64,000 nucleotides of DNA from Apostichopus japonicus. Lineage: Eukaryota > Echinodermata > Holothuroidea > Aspidochirotida > Stichopodidae. The notes beneath the pieces were generated by a model, which did no database searches, was not told the DNA's origin, and was given only the letters and a program-made list of their open reading frames with translations. Below are positions 21,489 to 35,130 of this stretch, piece by piece. The position numbers and the translations under genes are program-made. The stretch is from assembly GCF_037975245.1 (NCBI RefSeq), contig NC_092575.1:6855001-6919000 (forward strand). The letters are read 5' to 3'. Every line of letters begins with the position of its first letter. Position 1 is the first letter of the stretch.

Positions 21489-22223
21489 GTACAAATATCT
21501 TACTGACCTCAGTAGAACAAGAGCACCAGAAAGTCTTCTTTTGTAACTTAAAAGTTCTCTTTTCTTTATAATCTTCAAGCGGTAAAAAGATTCGTTTACA
21601 TTTGCATTGCATGTACTTTCGTATTAATACGACTTTTAATTTAAAATTATTACTGTTTATGCAACTATTTTATCTTTTGTATTCCCTTGCCATCGTTCAC
21701 TTTTTTTTACGGCGTTATTCCTTAAGTGTGATACTCTCGGACGTATACAACTGACCGCTGTCAATTTACCTCTCGTAATAAATCAACTAGCAAGACAGTA
21801 TACAATAATTGCCATCTAAGGAGAGATACAAAACCATGGGTTTGAATAATAACGAAGAGGCCTCTGTATGTATATATAAAGTGATACCTTGATTGTACAG
21901 TCATGCAAGTGACAGTATTAATAGCTTCACAAATTATTAAGACTTAAACTTTGACTTTCGGATTCTGTATACTTGAAGATTACAAAATGTGACAGAGCTA
22001 TTATTATTCCACACTGCGTGGTGAGAATAGCTGGTATATCTCAGTTTGTTGCTAATATCTCTGATTGTTAGATGACTATAACGTCTGTTATGTACGTATT
22101 ATAGGAATTACTGTAGATTACAGCAGGTGGTTTGTATTGTTACCATGGCACGTGTTCTTCACAAGCTTGAATTTCCTTTATGATGTTACAAGCTTAGTTT
22201 TACCAGATGAAAGGGAGATGGCG
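21489..22223. other. Unassigned non-coding sequence
   Basis: No gene or repeat recognised. Confidence 0.5.
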
Positions 22224-22248
22224 TGGGTGTTGGGGGTAGGGTAGGGGG
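22224..22248 (+). other. Candidate G-quadruplex tract
   Basis: Four G-runs (GGG, GGGGG, GGG, GGGGG) with loops of 1-4 bases, satisfying the canonical quadruplex pattern. Confidence 0.6.
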
Positions 22249-22730
22249 AAGGATCGGAGATCAGCGATGGCAAAGATTCTAATTTAATTGATTTTCCATT
22301 GCAACTTGATTGCTTCCTATATGTATTCTGAATTTTGGGTTTAATACGAACGGATGCTTTTCGTTAGAATATTTGCTTTCCTCTTTCGATAAATAAAATC
22401 CAAACCCTTGTTCAGCATTTATGTCAGGATGACGTCACTCAATCTGCATGCTTGTTGTCATCAGGCCTATATTTCTCCACGGTTGTTCAATTCCAGTGCA
22501 TATAGCGTAAGTATTCTACTTTGAGCCTTGTTAATGGCAGATATTTTGATAGGGAAACAAGAAACAATCACATCTTTTTCAAGATAAAAATGTCACAGTG
22601 TTGATTCAATAGAAGGTAACATCTTAGTTATCCTAGAAGCCATAGGGTTTTCAAACATATATAAAGACATAATTTATTTCAAAGTATTTGATATTTCATT
22701 ATGAAATGATTCGATCCAGTATGTAAAAAG

Positions 22731-22732
<2 letters not shown>
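22249..22732. other. Unassigned non-coding sequence
   Basis: Contains a palindromic CRE word TGACGTCA at 22430-22437. Nothing else recognised. Confidence 0.5.

Positions 22733-22786
<54 letters not shown>
22733..22786. repeat. (TA)n microsatellite
   Basis: About 27 perfect TA units. Confidence 0.95.
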
Positions 22787-22789
<3 letters not shown>

Positions 22790-24477
22790 ATAGGCAGGTA
22801 CTATAATAATTTCAAGAAACTTTTACACTGCATATGTATGTACGTATGTACGAATGTATATGTACGTCTTGTATATGTGTATGATATAATGCTGTTTTTA
22901 TAATGCCAGATTTACGCTGTTTACCAGAAATTATTCCTACGGGAGAAACTTTCCTGTATGGCTGTCATTAGATAATATTAAGGATGTATCCCACCATTAC
23001 TAAAGTCACAGTAACACCCTGACGGCAAATTTATCCTCAAGAGACCGAACGTGAAGTAGGCCACTCTACGTAACAAACAACCATAGCCACACAAAAAAAA
23101 AAAAAAACAATACAAAAAATTGCCATGAGAGACTTTTGACTAAGAGGATGAAACCTTCACCTTGTGAGATTTCATATAGCCGCGCGCAGACAAAACTTAA
23201 AGATATATAGGTCATTGGTTTGGAGTAAAAATAAGCTCATATTATTCTCTGTGTAACATCGGTGTATGGAACGGCAAGTGGGATAGGGATACAACTAAAC
23301 GTTTTGTACTGAGGGGCTAGGAAATACGGGTTTTCCCCTTCTCTTTGAGAAATTTTGATAAAATTCAAGATGCTTGGATGGTGCTAAATATGGTGCAACT
23401 TTTGAAAAGAATGTTGAATTTTCAACTGGTAATATTGTACCGCACACATATTATATCTTTATATACACTATTAGTAATACTCTGTCTTCCAATGAGGGGG
23501 AGGGGTTGGAATCTTCAGCCCGCAGAAGTATACGTGATTGCATCCTCCTACTCATGGATGTTCTGGACTTGTATCTGAGACCCCACCTCTTCTTCTCGCC
23601 CCACCTATCACCATGTCCTACGCCTTCTACGCCCACGGAGAGCCATATCAGTCGACATTCGATCTAATATTGTTTCAGAAAGCAACCATGGTGCCAATTA
23701 AAAGCAAAGTACAATTCAGTCTACCCAACAAATATTTCGTTTGACTGATTCGGTTTTAGACAAATGTGTAAAAAAAAGTATTTCAGAGTACTGACCGCTA
23801 GCTAGAACAAGGCGTTCTAGCCGTGCACATGCGCAAAGTGAATTTGCATAGACAGGAAACTCCCGCCCATATATACCGTATACCATAAGCCTGTATCACA
23901 AGTGTGACTAGAATTAGTCCTAATTTATTTAATATCTGAGTAAATATTTGAAAATTAATTTTCATCTTTGACGATATTAAGACGGATATATAGTGCAAAT
24001 ACTTGCAAATTACACTCACCTAAGTGAGCATATAGAGACAAAATCCAGGGTCCGTCATTTTCCCAGGTACGCGCACTTTACCTACCAAAATATCGTACGT
24101 GTTTGTGTTCGTATCACTCTAAGCAACTATGAAATGCGCGTGCGCGTAGCAATATGTACCCGTATGCCTACAAAATTCTCGGATATTTCTTATTTAGTTA
24201 AACTGACAACTTCCTAAGATGAGTGAATTAAGTGCCCTTCTAACATTCTAACGCGGTGAATGTCACGAATAACATCCCTCGGTGCATATGGAAATATGGA
24301 TTATTGATTCTTTTGGATACAAATATTGCTTTGTGATCAATATAATTCAAATCAATAAGTACCAGGAGTGAAGCATGACTTTTTTTTAAATAATAAAAGT
24401 AAACTTCGAACAACATTTCACATCGAGGAAATGTAAGATAACCATCATTCTTCAACAGAAAGTTACTTTAATACAGA
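22787..24477. other. Unassigned non-coding sequence
   Basis: Short TGTACGTATGTACG-type alternation near 22840-22870 and an A-run near 23091-23106. Overlapping open frames at 23345-23744 on both strands have no recognisable domain. Confidence 0.45.
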
Positions 24478-24850
24478 CGATTTTATCGATATCTACCGAT
24501 CGATCAATCGGCATACATGATCAATACAACAGTTTGCTTCTATCGAATGGACGAAACATCTTGACATGCAAAAGTGTTTTGAGTTTTAGATAGTAAGATA
24601 GCAGTACCTAGACATCTTCATCTATCGACAACGATAGAGATTACCGACCAATCAATCAATCGGCAGAAGATATGATCAATGCGACCAGTTTTCATTTTTA
24701 GAATGAACAAAAACTTAGCTACATTATAATTCTTAGAAAGTATTGCGTAAGGGACCTATATGTAGCGTTGCCTCCATCGACACTGACCAATCAATCAGAT
24801 AAAAAATATGATCAATTCAACCAGTTTTCATAATTATCGAATGGACAAAG
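24478..24850. repeat. Three diverged copies of a unit of about 145 bp
   Basis: The block with CAATC, then ATGATCAAT, then CAGTTT and GAATG(A/G)AC appears near 24495, 24643 and 24782, at intervals of about 148 and 139 bp. Copies share CCGA(C/T)C(A/G)ATCAATC and CCAGTTTTCAT but differ at many positions, so this is an old tandem triplication. Confidence 0.65.
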
Positions 24851-25498
24851 AATTCTTGAGTTTCAAATGTTTATTAAGTTAGACCAGTTCTGTTTCTATA
24901 GAGGTCACATTAAACGAGCTTCCTTTTTTCAAAATAAGTAACCACTCAACACTTTAGACATTGACCTTGTTTTAATTACAGGCATCTCCACAATGTTTAC
25001 TAGACTCATTTTCCGACTAGCCTCGGCGACTCTGCCAAAATTTTGTAACTACACATCTGATGACAGAGATTTTTATCCATTTTGTAAATAAGGTTTTTCA
25101 CTAGTCGAGATGCTAACTGGCTTAATGAACGTCCATTTGGGTAATGAAGGATTTCTCGTTGTAAACGAATAAATGACAGCGACGAGTGATTATCGACGCT
25201 CTTGTTTCTTAACTTCCACCGGTCAAAATCTGTCTTTTTCCGATATGTTAAAATAAGAAAATTTACAATAAAAAATCTGGGTTTTTAATTATAGCTGTAT
25301 GAGAATCCTACAATTGGGTTAATAAGCATTGTTCATGTCAAAATAGAATTAATCAAATGCTAGACTTATTGTGGCGAGAAGCCTGCAGAATGTGGGCAAG
25401 CACCTCGATGAAACGACATGTCGGCGATTACCAATTCCTTCGAGACGTCCATTTTGTCAATTTTCTCTACATGCATGGTGTAAAGCCGCATGAAATAA
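24851..25498. other. Unassigned non-coding sequence
   Basis: No gene or repeat recognised. The plus-strand frame at 25357-25578 runs into the poly-G tract and has no recognisable content. Confidence 0.45.
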
Positions 25499-25515
25499 GG
25501 GGGGGGGGGGGGGGG
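25499..25515 (+). repeat. 17-G homopolymer
   Basis: Uninterrupted G run. Its length is prone to assembly error. Confidence 0.9.
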
Positions 25516-25689
25516 TCTAATAGCCTTTTAACAAAAGTGAACCACAAACTTGCTTTCCGAATAATTCAATTCGTATGAGGAAAAAAAAGTGTAAGGAAAT
25601 TTAGATTTGTCCCTCCATTTTCTCTAGTAAATATAATTCGATGATCACGGCTAATGAGAATAGACTCCATCTTGACTGTATACAAAGGC
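25516..25689. other. Unassigned non-coding sequence
   Basis: Nothing recognised. Confidence 0.5.
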
Positions 25690-26120
25690 CCATGTCTGTA
25701 TATATAAATATATATCATTACTGCATAGTCTAAGCATCTCCATGCACACGTATCAAATATGTGCAACTCCATGTAGATCGCGAAGTTTGTACATCTCAAT
25801 ACATACCTGCACAGTCTAAGAATCTCCATGCACATATCAAAATCTGTGCACCACCCTTCCAAAGTCTGTACATGCACCTCCATGTAGACCACCTGTCAAA
25901 AACTGCCCAAATCCACGTAGACCTGTCAAAGTCTGTACACCTCCATATAGACCTGTCAAAGTCTGTACACCTCCACGTACACCTGCTAAAGTCTGTACAC
26001 CTCCATATAGACCTGTCAAAGTCTGTACAAATCCATCTAGACCTGTAAAAGTCTAGGCACATCTATGCAGACCTGTCAAAGTCTGTGCACAACCATGTAG
26101 ACCTATCCATGTCTTACACC
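25690..26120. repeat. 30-bp minisatellite, about 14 copies
   Basis: ACCTGTCAAAGTCTGTACAC, then CTCCATATAG, repeats at exactly 30 bp in the centre (25921-26100) and more loosely toward both ends. Because 30 is a multiple of 3, one plus-strand frame reads a 10-residue repeat (HLHIDLSKSV-like) and minus-strand frames read other 10-residue repeats. There is no start context, signal or flanking coding sequence to suggest translation. Confidence 0.9.
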
Positions 26121-26149
26121 TGGATGCAAATCTGTTATGACTGCGCGCC

Positions 26150-26530
<381 letters not shown>

Positions 26531-27155
26531 GGATTTACTGATAGTATGTATGTTTGCAGAGTGCAGACATACCTATATGGATGTATCTTAATGATGAATG
26601 GGTACACACCTGCTTGCGCGTGGTATCGATGACAAGCGTTAATTCCACGAAGACTTGTCCATGAAAATAATCATCCCGTGCAAGGTTATAGTCGTTTATG
26701 GTTACATTTGTAACATGATTTTGCTCGGTGAATATTATTGCGAACTGAACTGGCAGCATCTCACAAATTTAAATATTTCAATGTATGTATCCTTTACATA
26801 AATATTTATTTGTGATTATTCTGTCATTTGCTGTTCAGGTTTCTCTTTGTTTTCTTTACAGGATTTCGTCATAACCAGATACTGACTATAGTCCATGGGG
26901 TGAGTGTACGTTTAAAATTGTACTTTTAATTGTTATATTTAACGTTCATATATCCCGTACTTATGCGTGGATGCTATAAATTGGATCTTTGATAAAAAAA
27001 ATATAAAACAGTAAAGGTAACGATACTGTGCGCAACAAAATAACGACAGGTGCCACGCTTTGAATATGTGTGGGCATCGGAACCACTAAACGTTTTATTT
27101 CCTATGCTTTTTTCTAGGAATTTTAGTATTTATGAAGTGAATTTAAGATGATGGT

Positions 27156-27158
<3 letters not shown>
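26531..27158. other. Unassigned non-coding sequence
   Basis: No gene or repeat recognised. Confidence 0.5.

Positions 27159-27219
<61 letters not shown>
27159..27219. repeat. (TA)n microsatellite
   Basis: About 30 perfect TA units, followed by a C/T-rich tract at 27247-27320. Confidence 0.95.
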
Positions 27220-27221
<2 letters not shown>

Positions 27222-28089
27222 GCCAAATTTAGTTAATTGGTGGTAGTTTCCCTCCCGTCCCCCTCCCGTCCCCTTGTCTTCCTCCGTCTCCTTCCCTCCT
27301 CTCCCTACCTCTCCCTTTGTTGGTATTGATGTATCTGGTCTAGTTATACCAAGAATCGAGAAGAAGTCACTGCTTTTCTATTTATTTTTAACAATTCAAG
27401 AAATCTCGAATCTTGAATATACCTATTATACATACTCTCATCGGACTTGCAAACTTGCTCTGTACATAAAACGTTGGTTACAAATACTCATAACCATTTC
27501 CAGCTCATACAACCAAAAATCACAGGATACTATATGAAATACTCGACATATCCCATAATTTAGACATTTATACCCAAGGTGCATTTCATTTAATTTCCTA
27601 TGAGAAAATTATTATTTCCATATCAAGATTTTAAAAATTCCAAGTAGAATATAAATATTTCGTTTTAATTTTCAGCCGTGAGAGGTTCTTTGTTTTTAGT
27701 ACGTATATATATATATATTTTATACTTATTCTTTTGTTTTCCGGCGTCGCATATGTTTCTTGAACTTATGCCCTGAATTATGGCGGAGTATACATTGCGC
27801 GGGAAATTGCATCCCTAAACTGCCTACCGAATCAAAAGTTTCGTAGGATGTCCACAGGATAAGAAAAAAAAAACCTGTAAAAAAAAATCAGAGGTTCTGG
27901 TTCATCGACCCCTGGAGAGTAGAATTGGTTGTAATTTTATGCAATTATGTCGTGAATTCAAAACATGTGTATAGTTGAATAGACGAAAAGGCAGAATAAA
28001 GTGCAGGACGATAGATAATTATTAGGAGTGGTATTAGACACATACCCCCTCATACAGACATCTGCAATCCGTCCCAATAACAAACGATA
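27220..28089. other. Unassigned non-coding sequence
   Basis: Begins with the pyrimidine tract at 27247-27320. The plus-strand frame at 27274-27537 starts inside it and has no recognisable domain. Confidence 0.45.
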
Positions 28090-28109
28090 TGACGTCATCT
28101 TTATGCAAA
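28090..28109 (+). promoter_or_regulatory. CRE and octamer words side by side
   Basis: TGACGTCA (28090-28097) is followed 4 bp later by ATGCAAAT (28102-28109), the core words bound by CREB/ATF-type and POU-type factors. No promoter, transcript or conservation evidence is available from the sequence alone. Confidence 0.25.
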
Positions 28110-28163
28110 TACGGTTATCATCTGGTTTAATACAGAATTGATTTCACCATGATTCAAGTTGAA

Positions 28164-28165
28164 AA

Positions 28166-28213
<48 letters not shown>
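28164..28213. repeat. (TA)n microsatellite
   Basis: About 24 TA units. Confidence 0.95.
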
Positions 28214-28215
<2 letters not shown>

Positions 28216-28934
28216 TAGTAATATATATATAAAAAAGTGTGCAATTTCTTTTATTCATGTTTTGAAGAAGAAGGAAACAAACTATTTCGCTCAAATGATA
28301 TTGTTGACTTCGCTGAACCTTGCTTACAATGTGGTCATTCTGTTAACAAACAACAACATTGTTAATACAAACGGTTATTATGCAGAAACCCCTGTAATAA
28401 TGATGTGATGAACTGTGTTATCAAACTAAAGGTGTTAATGTGTGACGACAACATCGTTGTGTCTCCAGTAGACAGAAAATACGGTATTTCAACCGGTTGT
28501 GACTATTTAAATAAATCTTGACGAATGGTGGCAGTAGTTAGTTGTGCATTCCAATTTGGACTTATACGCCCTTAAGGCAATGAAGTCACTACATCAACCA
28601 CCATTCATCATGCGGTCCCGATTACGTGCGAACGCGAAATTGTACGCAAAAAGTTGTGTCGTTGTATATAGACCTTTTGCATAGTGTAAACGTTTTGTTA
28701 AATTTAATTATTACGTTATCATATACATAGGACTACCCTTATTAAATTAATAATTGTATATCATTAAACAATACTCCAACATAATGTGACTTAATAACTT
28801 TTTTTTTTTTTTAACATTCGCACTGGCACACCTATAGCAACCGTCAGAAATTTAGAAAGCTTGCATTGCACAAATGTTTTATGTAATGGTACATGCCATT
28901 ATAAATGTACTCAAAGGAAGTATTGTATACACAG
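28214..28934. other. Unassigned non-coding sequence
   Basis: T-run near 28798-28812. No gene recognised up to the MITE. Confidence 0.5.
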
Positions 28935-29297
28935 CAAGGGCGTAGGAACCGCGGGGGGCTGGGGGCGCCAGCCCCCCAGTGAAAAATATGGGGGCGGAAG
29001 TATCATTCCGCCCCCCGCTCCGCAAGTCAAAAAACCCCCTTTTCATTTCCAAATGAGAAAAAAATCTCATTTGGAGCACCAAATTGCATTTAAGGCCAGG
29101 TGAAAATGCAAAATTCTTTACAAATTGGAGTGAGAGTTGAAGTGTGCTATATTGCACCAAATTGCATCTGAGGCCACCTGGAAATGCAAAAAAAATCCAA
29201 AGGGGAGGGGGACACCCCCTCCCCTTAGACCCCTCCCCCAGGCCGGCCATCAGTCTTCAGCCCCCCCCCCACTCAAAAGTACCTTCCTACGCCACTG
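28935..29297. mobile_element. hAT-type MITE, 363 bp, with target duplication
   Basis: Left end CAAGGGCGTAGGAA and right end TTCCTACGCCACTG (reverse complement CAGTGGCGTAGGAA) form a 14-bp terminal inverted repeat with two mismatches. Flanks ATACACAG (28927-28934) and ATACACAA (29298-29305) form an 8-bp target duplication with one difference, the length made by hAT transposases. Three perfect 10-bp hairpins lie inside: 28953-28962/28968-28977, 28990-28999/29006-29015 and 29049-29058/29065-29074. CACCAAATTGCAT recurs at 29077 and 29155, an internal 78-bp direct repeat. No transposase is encoded, so it depends on one elsewhere. Confidence 0.85.
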
Positions 29298-30726
29298 ATA
29301 CACAATGAATTATTCCGTTCAACTTACAGATGCAGACTTCTTCTCACAGTAAGAGTCTACTTTTGCGCAAGCGTATAGGCATGTAACAATTGTGCACGAT
29401 ATTTCTTTCAATTCGTCCTGAACAATAAGTTTTCACCGCCGCCATTTTTACTGTTTGTACCACATTCTGTCGAATAGACTGAATCTTTGAACGCCGTTTC
29501 TGCATGCATTGTAATGGAATTGATAAGCTCCAAAACATTTTTTAGAGTGATAGATATCTGCATGAGTAAAACGTATGGCTTATAATTATTGTTAAAATAT
29601 GTATGTACATGGATGCGAGTTAAACTTCTCCTGTGCTAATGAGGCCATTTGTTTGAAAATGTCTGGAATCAAAGCCAAGGGTTTCTCTTTGTTGGTGCCC
29701 CAAACCATAAATCTCTTCCGTTTCTCGATAATCATTTCACAAGTTAACCGATTTGAAACTGTCACTATTACTTCAATACCACCCCTCCCCCCCCCCCGCA
29801 GTCATTAGCTCTGGGTATTATAAATCATATGAAAGAAAGAAAGGGGGGAACCCGCCTCTGAGCTCAGAAATCTAAAAGACTATTAATAAAATTGTGGCGT
29901 CACACAGTAGCAGAAATAATTCCTACAAAGATGGGTAACAAAATTCATGTCTGCGCTGCTGGTAAAGTGTTTTCAACCATGTTGTCAAACTTTCTGGCAA
30001 GCAAGATGATAATCACTACATGCCAAGCAGTTCCAATTGGCTAGGTTTGATGTAGACAAAATTCTACACAACTTAGTGCCTATCGTATCAGTCTATGTTT
30101 GCATTAGTATAGTACGCCTATATTCCCGTTGAAGCCTCAACCCGTTGTTGCCATACTGTACAGTGTTGAACCGCTGCGAACACGCGTTTTATTCATAACT
30201 ATATTTATAGATTCCATATCCGGCGGTTATTAGAAAAATGAAATATTTGGATGGCGTTCACATGCAAGTACTCTCTATGCCACACACTTCCTCTACCTAT
30301 AAAACACGTGGAACACACTTGCGGGTAATCATTTCTTACCCCCCCCCTCCCCAACCCCTCCCAAGAAAGAAAGAACGAAAACATCTCATGCCTGTAAAAA
30401 GAGAATAAAAAGAAAAGAAAAGCATTTTGTCGAAATAAGGTAAAGGTAAATGGTAAGTGATAATTTCAACTTTACAAGGGACTGAGACACTTTTTTGTTT
30501 AAACAAAAACCACTACACATATATAAGTGTATGTATGTAGGTGTGTGTGTGTGTAATTGTGTATATATATGTTTAATGCATATGTGTATATACAAATGTT
30601 TACGAGTTTTAATGTAAATGGGCATTAGTGGGGATATTAATATCAATGTAAATTTATGTATGTCAAGGAGGTCAGAATTGGCATGCAGTTATAGGTTGAA
30701 CTTGTTCCACAATCATGATTTTATTA
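29298..30726. other. Unassigned non-coding sequence
   Basis: Contains C-runs near 29783-29799 and 30340-30350 and a short (GT)n/TATG stretch at 30531-30575. Open frames are short and unrecognised. Confidence 0.45.
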
Positions 30727-30753
30727 GGGGGAGGGGGGAAGGGGTGGTAAGGG
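30727..30753 (+). other. Candidate G-quadruplex tract
   Basis: G-runs of 5, 6, 4 and 3 with short loops. Confidence 0.55.
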
Positions 30754-33700
30754 ACCATACTAGAAAATCTTATTCTTATTCTGGTTCCTCTACCATCACA
30801 TTATCTGTTTTGTTAATCCTACAACAGCGTCAGTCTGAGCAAACGATCCAGACCATGTCTTATCTATGCACGTTAGTAATGTAGTATCTTGTGAAATGGT
30901 AGAAATAAATAAGTGAAAGTTATTAAACTAAAAAAATTGCAATTGGACGCCACTATAGCTGACGACATATTGATTATTGGTCTCCGTGATAGAATGAACG
31001 GGGTGGTGTAAAAGCGATCTCTTGATATATAAAGTGACATATCTGTGTCCAATTTTCTTGGCCCGGACGGCCTTGCATGCATTACGATAATTTTCAATCT
31101 GTTATAAAAAAAGTCAGCTATATACACTCCTTTAATAACCTCTATTTACGTGTCAAAACATTATGTGATGTAACTATAGGCTAAACAATGTACAGTTGGG
31201 GAAAAATATCGCTAATACAGAGAAAGTTTTATAAAAGAATTACAGTACAGATAACCCTGCATTCGTTTGCAGCCTTCAGCTTTAAAGTACAAGAATAAGT
31301 TCATAAACAGCTCAGTTTTTTTATGCCTTTTACGCGTTCCATATCATCTATTAGATTACGTGGCCGCCGGGATACGGAGGTGACAACGAGTTACAAGCCT
31401 AAGGGGGGCATGTGTTTAGATTCCTGCTTCAGCAATCTGAGGTTTATTTTAAGGCGTTGATTGTAAATTAAGGGACGATTTTCACCACTGAGCAGTCTGG
31501 GCCTTGGGCTAAAAAGATGGTGCTAATGAAAAAAAAAAAAATGGCCGTGGATATTAAAAGTTAAATTTTAAAAATGATAGAGGTTAAGAACTGTTTCTAG
31601 TTGTATGATGCAGTATTGTATAGTACATATTTCTAGTTTATATCTGTATACGAGATCATAATAAAAAATTGTTTGCATGGAAACGCTAAATATGAAGGTC
31701 TATATATGTATATACGGTATGTATTAATGAACGGAAACACACATTTAGCTAGCTACGATTAACCTTTATAACAGCATGTTAGTCTACGTATTATAGAGTT
31801 ATAACAGAGGCTGTATTTTTTTATGTGCAATGAATGCTTCCGTAATAACCCGATAATGCATTTTGAATATTATTGTAGGCATATATGCAACATTCAACCA
31901 CAAGGTGATAACACTGAAAACCAACACTGCGCAGCTTAAACCAGCTGGCTTGCGTTTCGTATCAGAATTATATCACGAATAGTTTATATATGCATTATAT
32001 TATCACAGTGCAATGATGTTCTGTACAAACGCCATCACATTTTTGTTTCACTCCAGAGGTGGACGTATGTAGTGATTATTTAACAGTCTTTGTTATATGA
32101 CCATGTAACTTTCAGCCATTTTTTTCTCATGGAATTAAGATTTAGGTTAGAACTTTAGGTAAAGCTAATAGTATGGATGCGTTGTATGTTAACTTGATGT
32201 ATAAGGAAGGGAAGCCACTCTTTGGTAAATGAGTGAAATTATCAGTCCTCAAAATGTTGATCATACAGGAAATTCTCCCAAAGAGTAAATTATCACTATT
32301 ATTGGAATTAAGCATGTAGTTGTAAAAGTGATTGGAATATTTATGTGCATATACTGTCTCACTTAGACTAAACGTGTTATAGGTTAAGACCGCGTTAGGT
32401 TTCCGTAGTAATATTATATAGATAGATCTTCTGAGTTTCTGGCATCTCTCTAGTAGCTATATATATATGTTGACAAATGATTAGCTCGTTCTTCCTACAA
32501 ATAGTTATTGAGAAGTTTCATTTGCCAGCATTATTACAATATTACAATAATTTTCAAGTTAATTCTGTAATCATTGCCGTAAAATAAAAACAATTTAAAT
32601 AACAAAAGACGTTGTTGTCATGGTCAACAATGCGCGTGTAATTTAGTATATGCGATCTGCTGAAGATGACCATATACTGGCATGTTGCGTAGACCAATTA
32701 TACGTTACGTACATCAGCTATTGAAATTAAAAAAAAATATATAATCTCAAAGTTATATGCAGTAATTCGATATTATAAACATATTCAAGCTCAGACATAT
32801 GACAAAATATTGTCTTTCAACCTGCATGACAGTTTAATTTTTCTTTGGTTTTGTTGAAATGAAACGTTTTGCCGATTATAAAGAAACCCCCCTCGACCCA
32901 TGGAGGGCCCTGAACCCCGCGACTGTCCCTTCCGGGTTCCTCATCGGCTCTTCTATTATTTCATGCACTCTCCATATCATTTCTGTCTTGTCAAACATTA
33001 TTAATGATATGTCTTTGTATCGTCTTCTCGTCACGCAAATATAATCCATATCGCTTTCTCCACTTCACCTTGGCAAGAAAAGTCTTTCCATTTTAACAAA
33101 ATGCCACCAGGAGGAGAGGGTAACGTTTTCCGTTTATTAGCAATGTCTCTATAACCGGCAAGTTTTGCCCTTCAGATTTGGAGTGTTTAGGGCAGCCATC
33201 CATCATGATATAGTAGGTTGTCAATTTTACCAGAAACGGGCTCTTTCCCCAAACCAGTACTATACAGGAAAAGAAGATGCCCATTACCCGAGTCTACCTT
33301 TTTTTTTACTTTTTTTGCTTGCAGTAGGTATCGTTGTCACTCCCGATGATTTACAGTTTTCAAGATGTCTCCATCTGTCCAAGAACGAACCTCGTCACGT
33401 TAAAAGGATGCCTAAAATACAAAAAAAAAAGGAAGCCTTAAGTACTAGTCACTTTTATTTTAGGTATCACGGTGCAAATTTTTTTTATATCCTTACTCAG
33501 TATTCTCTTTTTTTTCTGTTTCATTTATTGTCCCTTTGCAATTTAAATCAATTCTCACCAATTACAAAACACTCCGTTGATACTAGCCTTCTTATCTTAT
33601 TAATTGCGCATTATATGAAGCATTAAGAGAAGGCGTCATTCCTATATTGGACTAAATCAATAGGTCTATACTGAAATCTTTCTTTTCAACTATATTTGTC

Positions 33701-35034
33701 CCCCTAGAGAATCTTGTTTTCAGAGTCATGCTCTATTAGTCAAATGTCACTTGCATGTATTGTTAAACTTATATTAGTCTCCTGCAATTGATGTCCAATG
33801 AAGTGAAGCTACCATGGAGCTCCATGTTGTAGCAGACAAAGGTTCTGAAGTATCTGATAGATACAAAAGAGTACAACTGAACTGTAATATGCAGCATATG
33901 ATTGCTTCCTTAGCCTAACGTTATAATGATATATACTTCATAAGCATAGGCCAACCATATTGCTCTGTATCTAGGTATTCTACACATTTTGTTGTCGAAA
34001 CATAACAGGGCTATCAGCGTTTTGTTTTAGCACTTTTTTATAGACATATCTCACTTACCAAGATACAAATATGCACAAAAGGTAAATAGATCTTAAGTGA
34101 ACCTATAGAAGAAGAATAAATGAATAATAATTTAATATTAATTAATTTTCATATTTATTATTTTCGCAATGAGAAATGAATTTAACATAACAGAAAGAAG
34201 AACCGGGCAATCAAAAATTAAAACCTTGCTACCTCATATTAATTTTTGTTGTATAAATAGTTCGGCAATTGTGAAAGTTCAAGTGCAAGAAATGTTAGCT
34301 AATTACGGTTCTCGTTGTCTTTAGGGAGGTTATCAACAGCTCGGAACGTATGTAGGTCATGGGCCTCATATTGAGGGTCAGTAAACTGGATGGTGTCCCT
34401 GTAGTATTGTGCTATACATGAGCTTTATCCTCGAATAGTTCAATTCGTGGTTCGTAGTAACATGTGTCGTCTGAGCCGTATTTGTTTACAAACATGGTCG
34501 ACATCTGTCAGTATTTGTTTACAAAGATCTCGGCTTCAGCCATACGGCAATTTAAAAAGAGCAAATGATTTCACTACTTGATGCGTGAAAACCATTTTGT
34601 TTGTCCTCGGAAATTGACACCGTCCACAAAACACAAGGTTACACACAGAATAGTACGAGGGCTTATACCTCTCTCATATATGTTAAGAACTTATTTTGGT
34701 CTTGGGGTCGAAGAATTTTTAACTTACGACCGTTATTACCCAAGCTATATCACTCGACTGTTCGACAGATTGTGTCAGAAAGTTTAAACTAAGATGACAG
34801 TCGTTTGCAGCTATCTTCTGTTAAAAAGTTAAAATAGGTGGGTTGAATATCATGAAAACGGGTGATGGAAAGTACAACCTCATGCTATATTCCCCAGGAC
34901 GTTAATTTTCTGTTCGTTAAGCGAAATGGAGCGCCAGTGAGCGGAAACATCTGTACAGGGTTAAAGGAACTGTATATATCGGATTCATGCTATACATATG
35001 ATAATATACTGGTGTATGTGACAGATGGCTAATA
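30754..35034. other. Unassigned non-coding sequence (4.3 kb)
   Basis: No exon, RNA gene or tandem repeat recognised. The longest open frame (plus, 33165-33626, 153 codons) opens with TTG rather than ATG, is rich in Phe/Leu from T-runs and shows no domain. I treat it as chance. Confidence 0.45.
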
Positions 35035-35130
35035 AAAAATATAACATATATATAATATGATATATATAATATATAATATAATATATAAATATTATATATA
35101 TAATATATTATATATATAAAATAAAATATA
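35035..35130. repeat. AT-only low-complexity tract
   Basis: Irregular TATAATATATAAAT-type sequence, nearly pure A and T. Confidence 0.85.

Noticed and set aside
25761-26048. Open frames with 10-residue repeats on both strands
   Set aside because: They follow from the 30-bp minisatellite period being divisible by 3; no signal peptide, start context or flanking coding sequence.
28861-29250. Open frames over the GC-rich element
   Set aside because: They arise from G/C runs and hairpins of the MITE and have no coding character.
33165-33626. 153-codon plus-strand open frame
   Set aside because: It opens with TTG, has no recognisable domain, and much of it is Phe/Leu from T-runs. Treated as chance.
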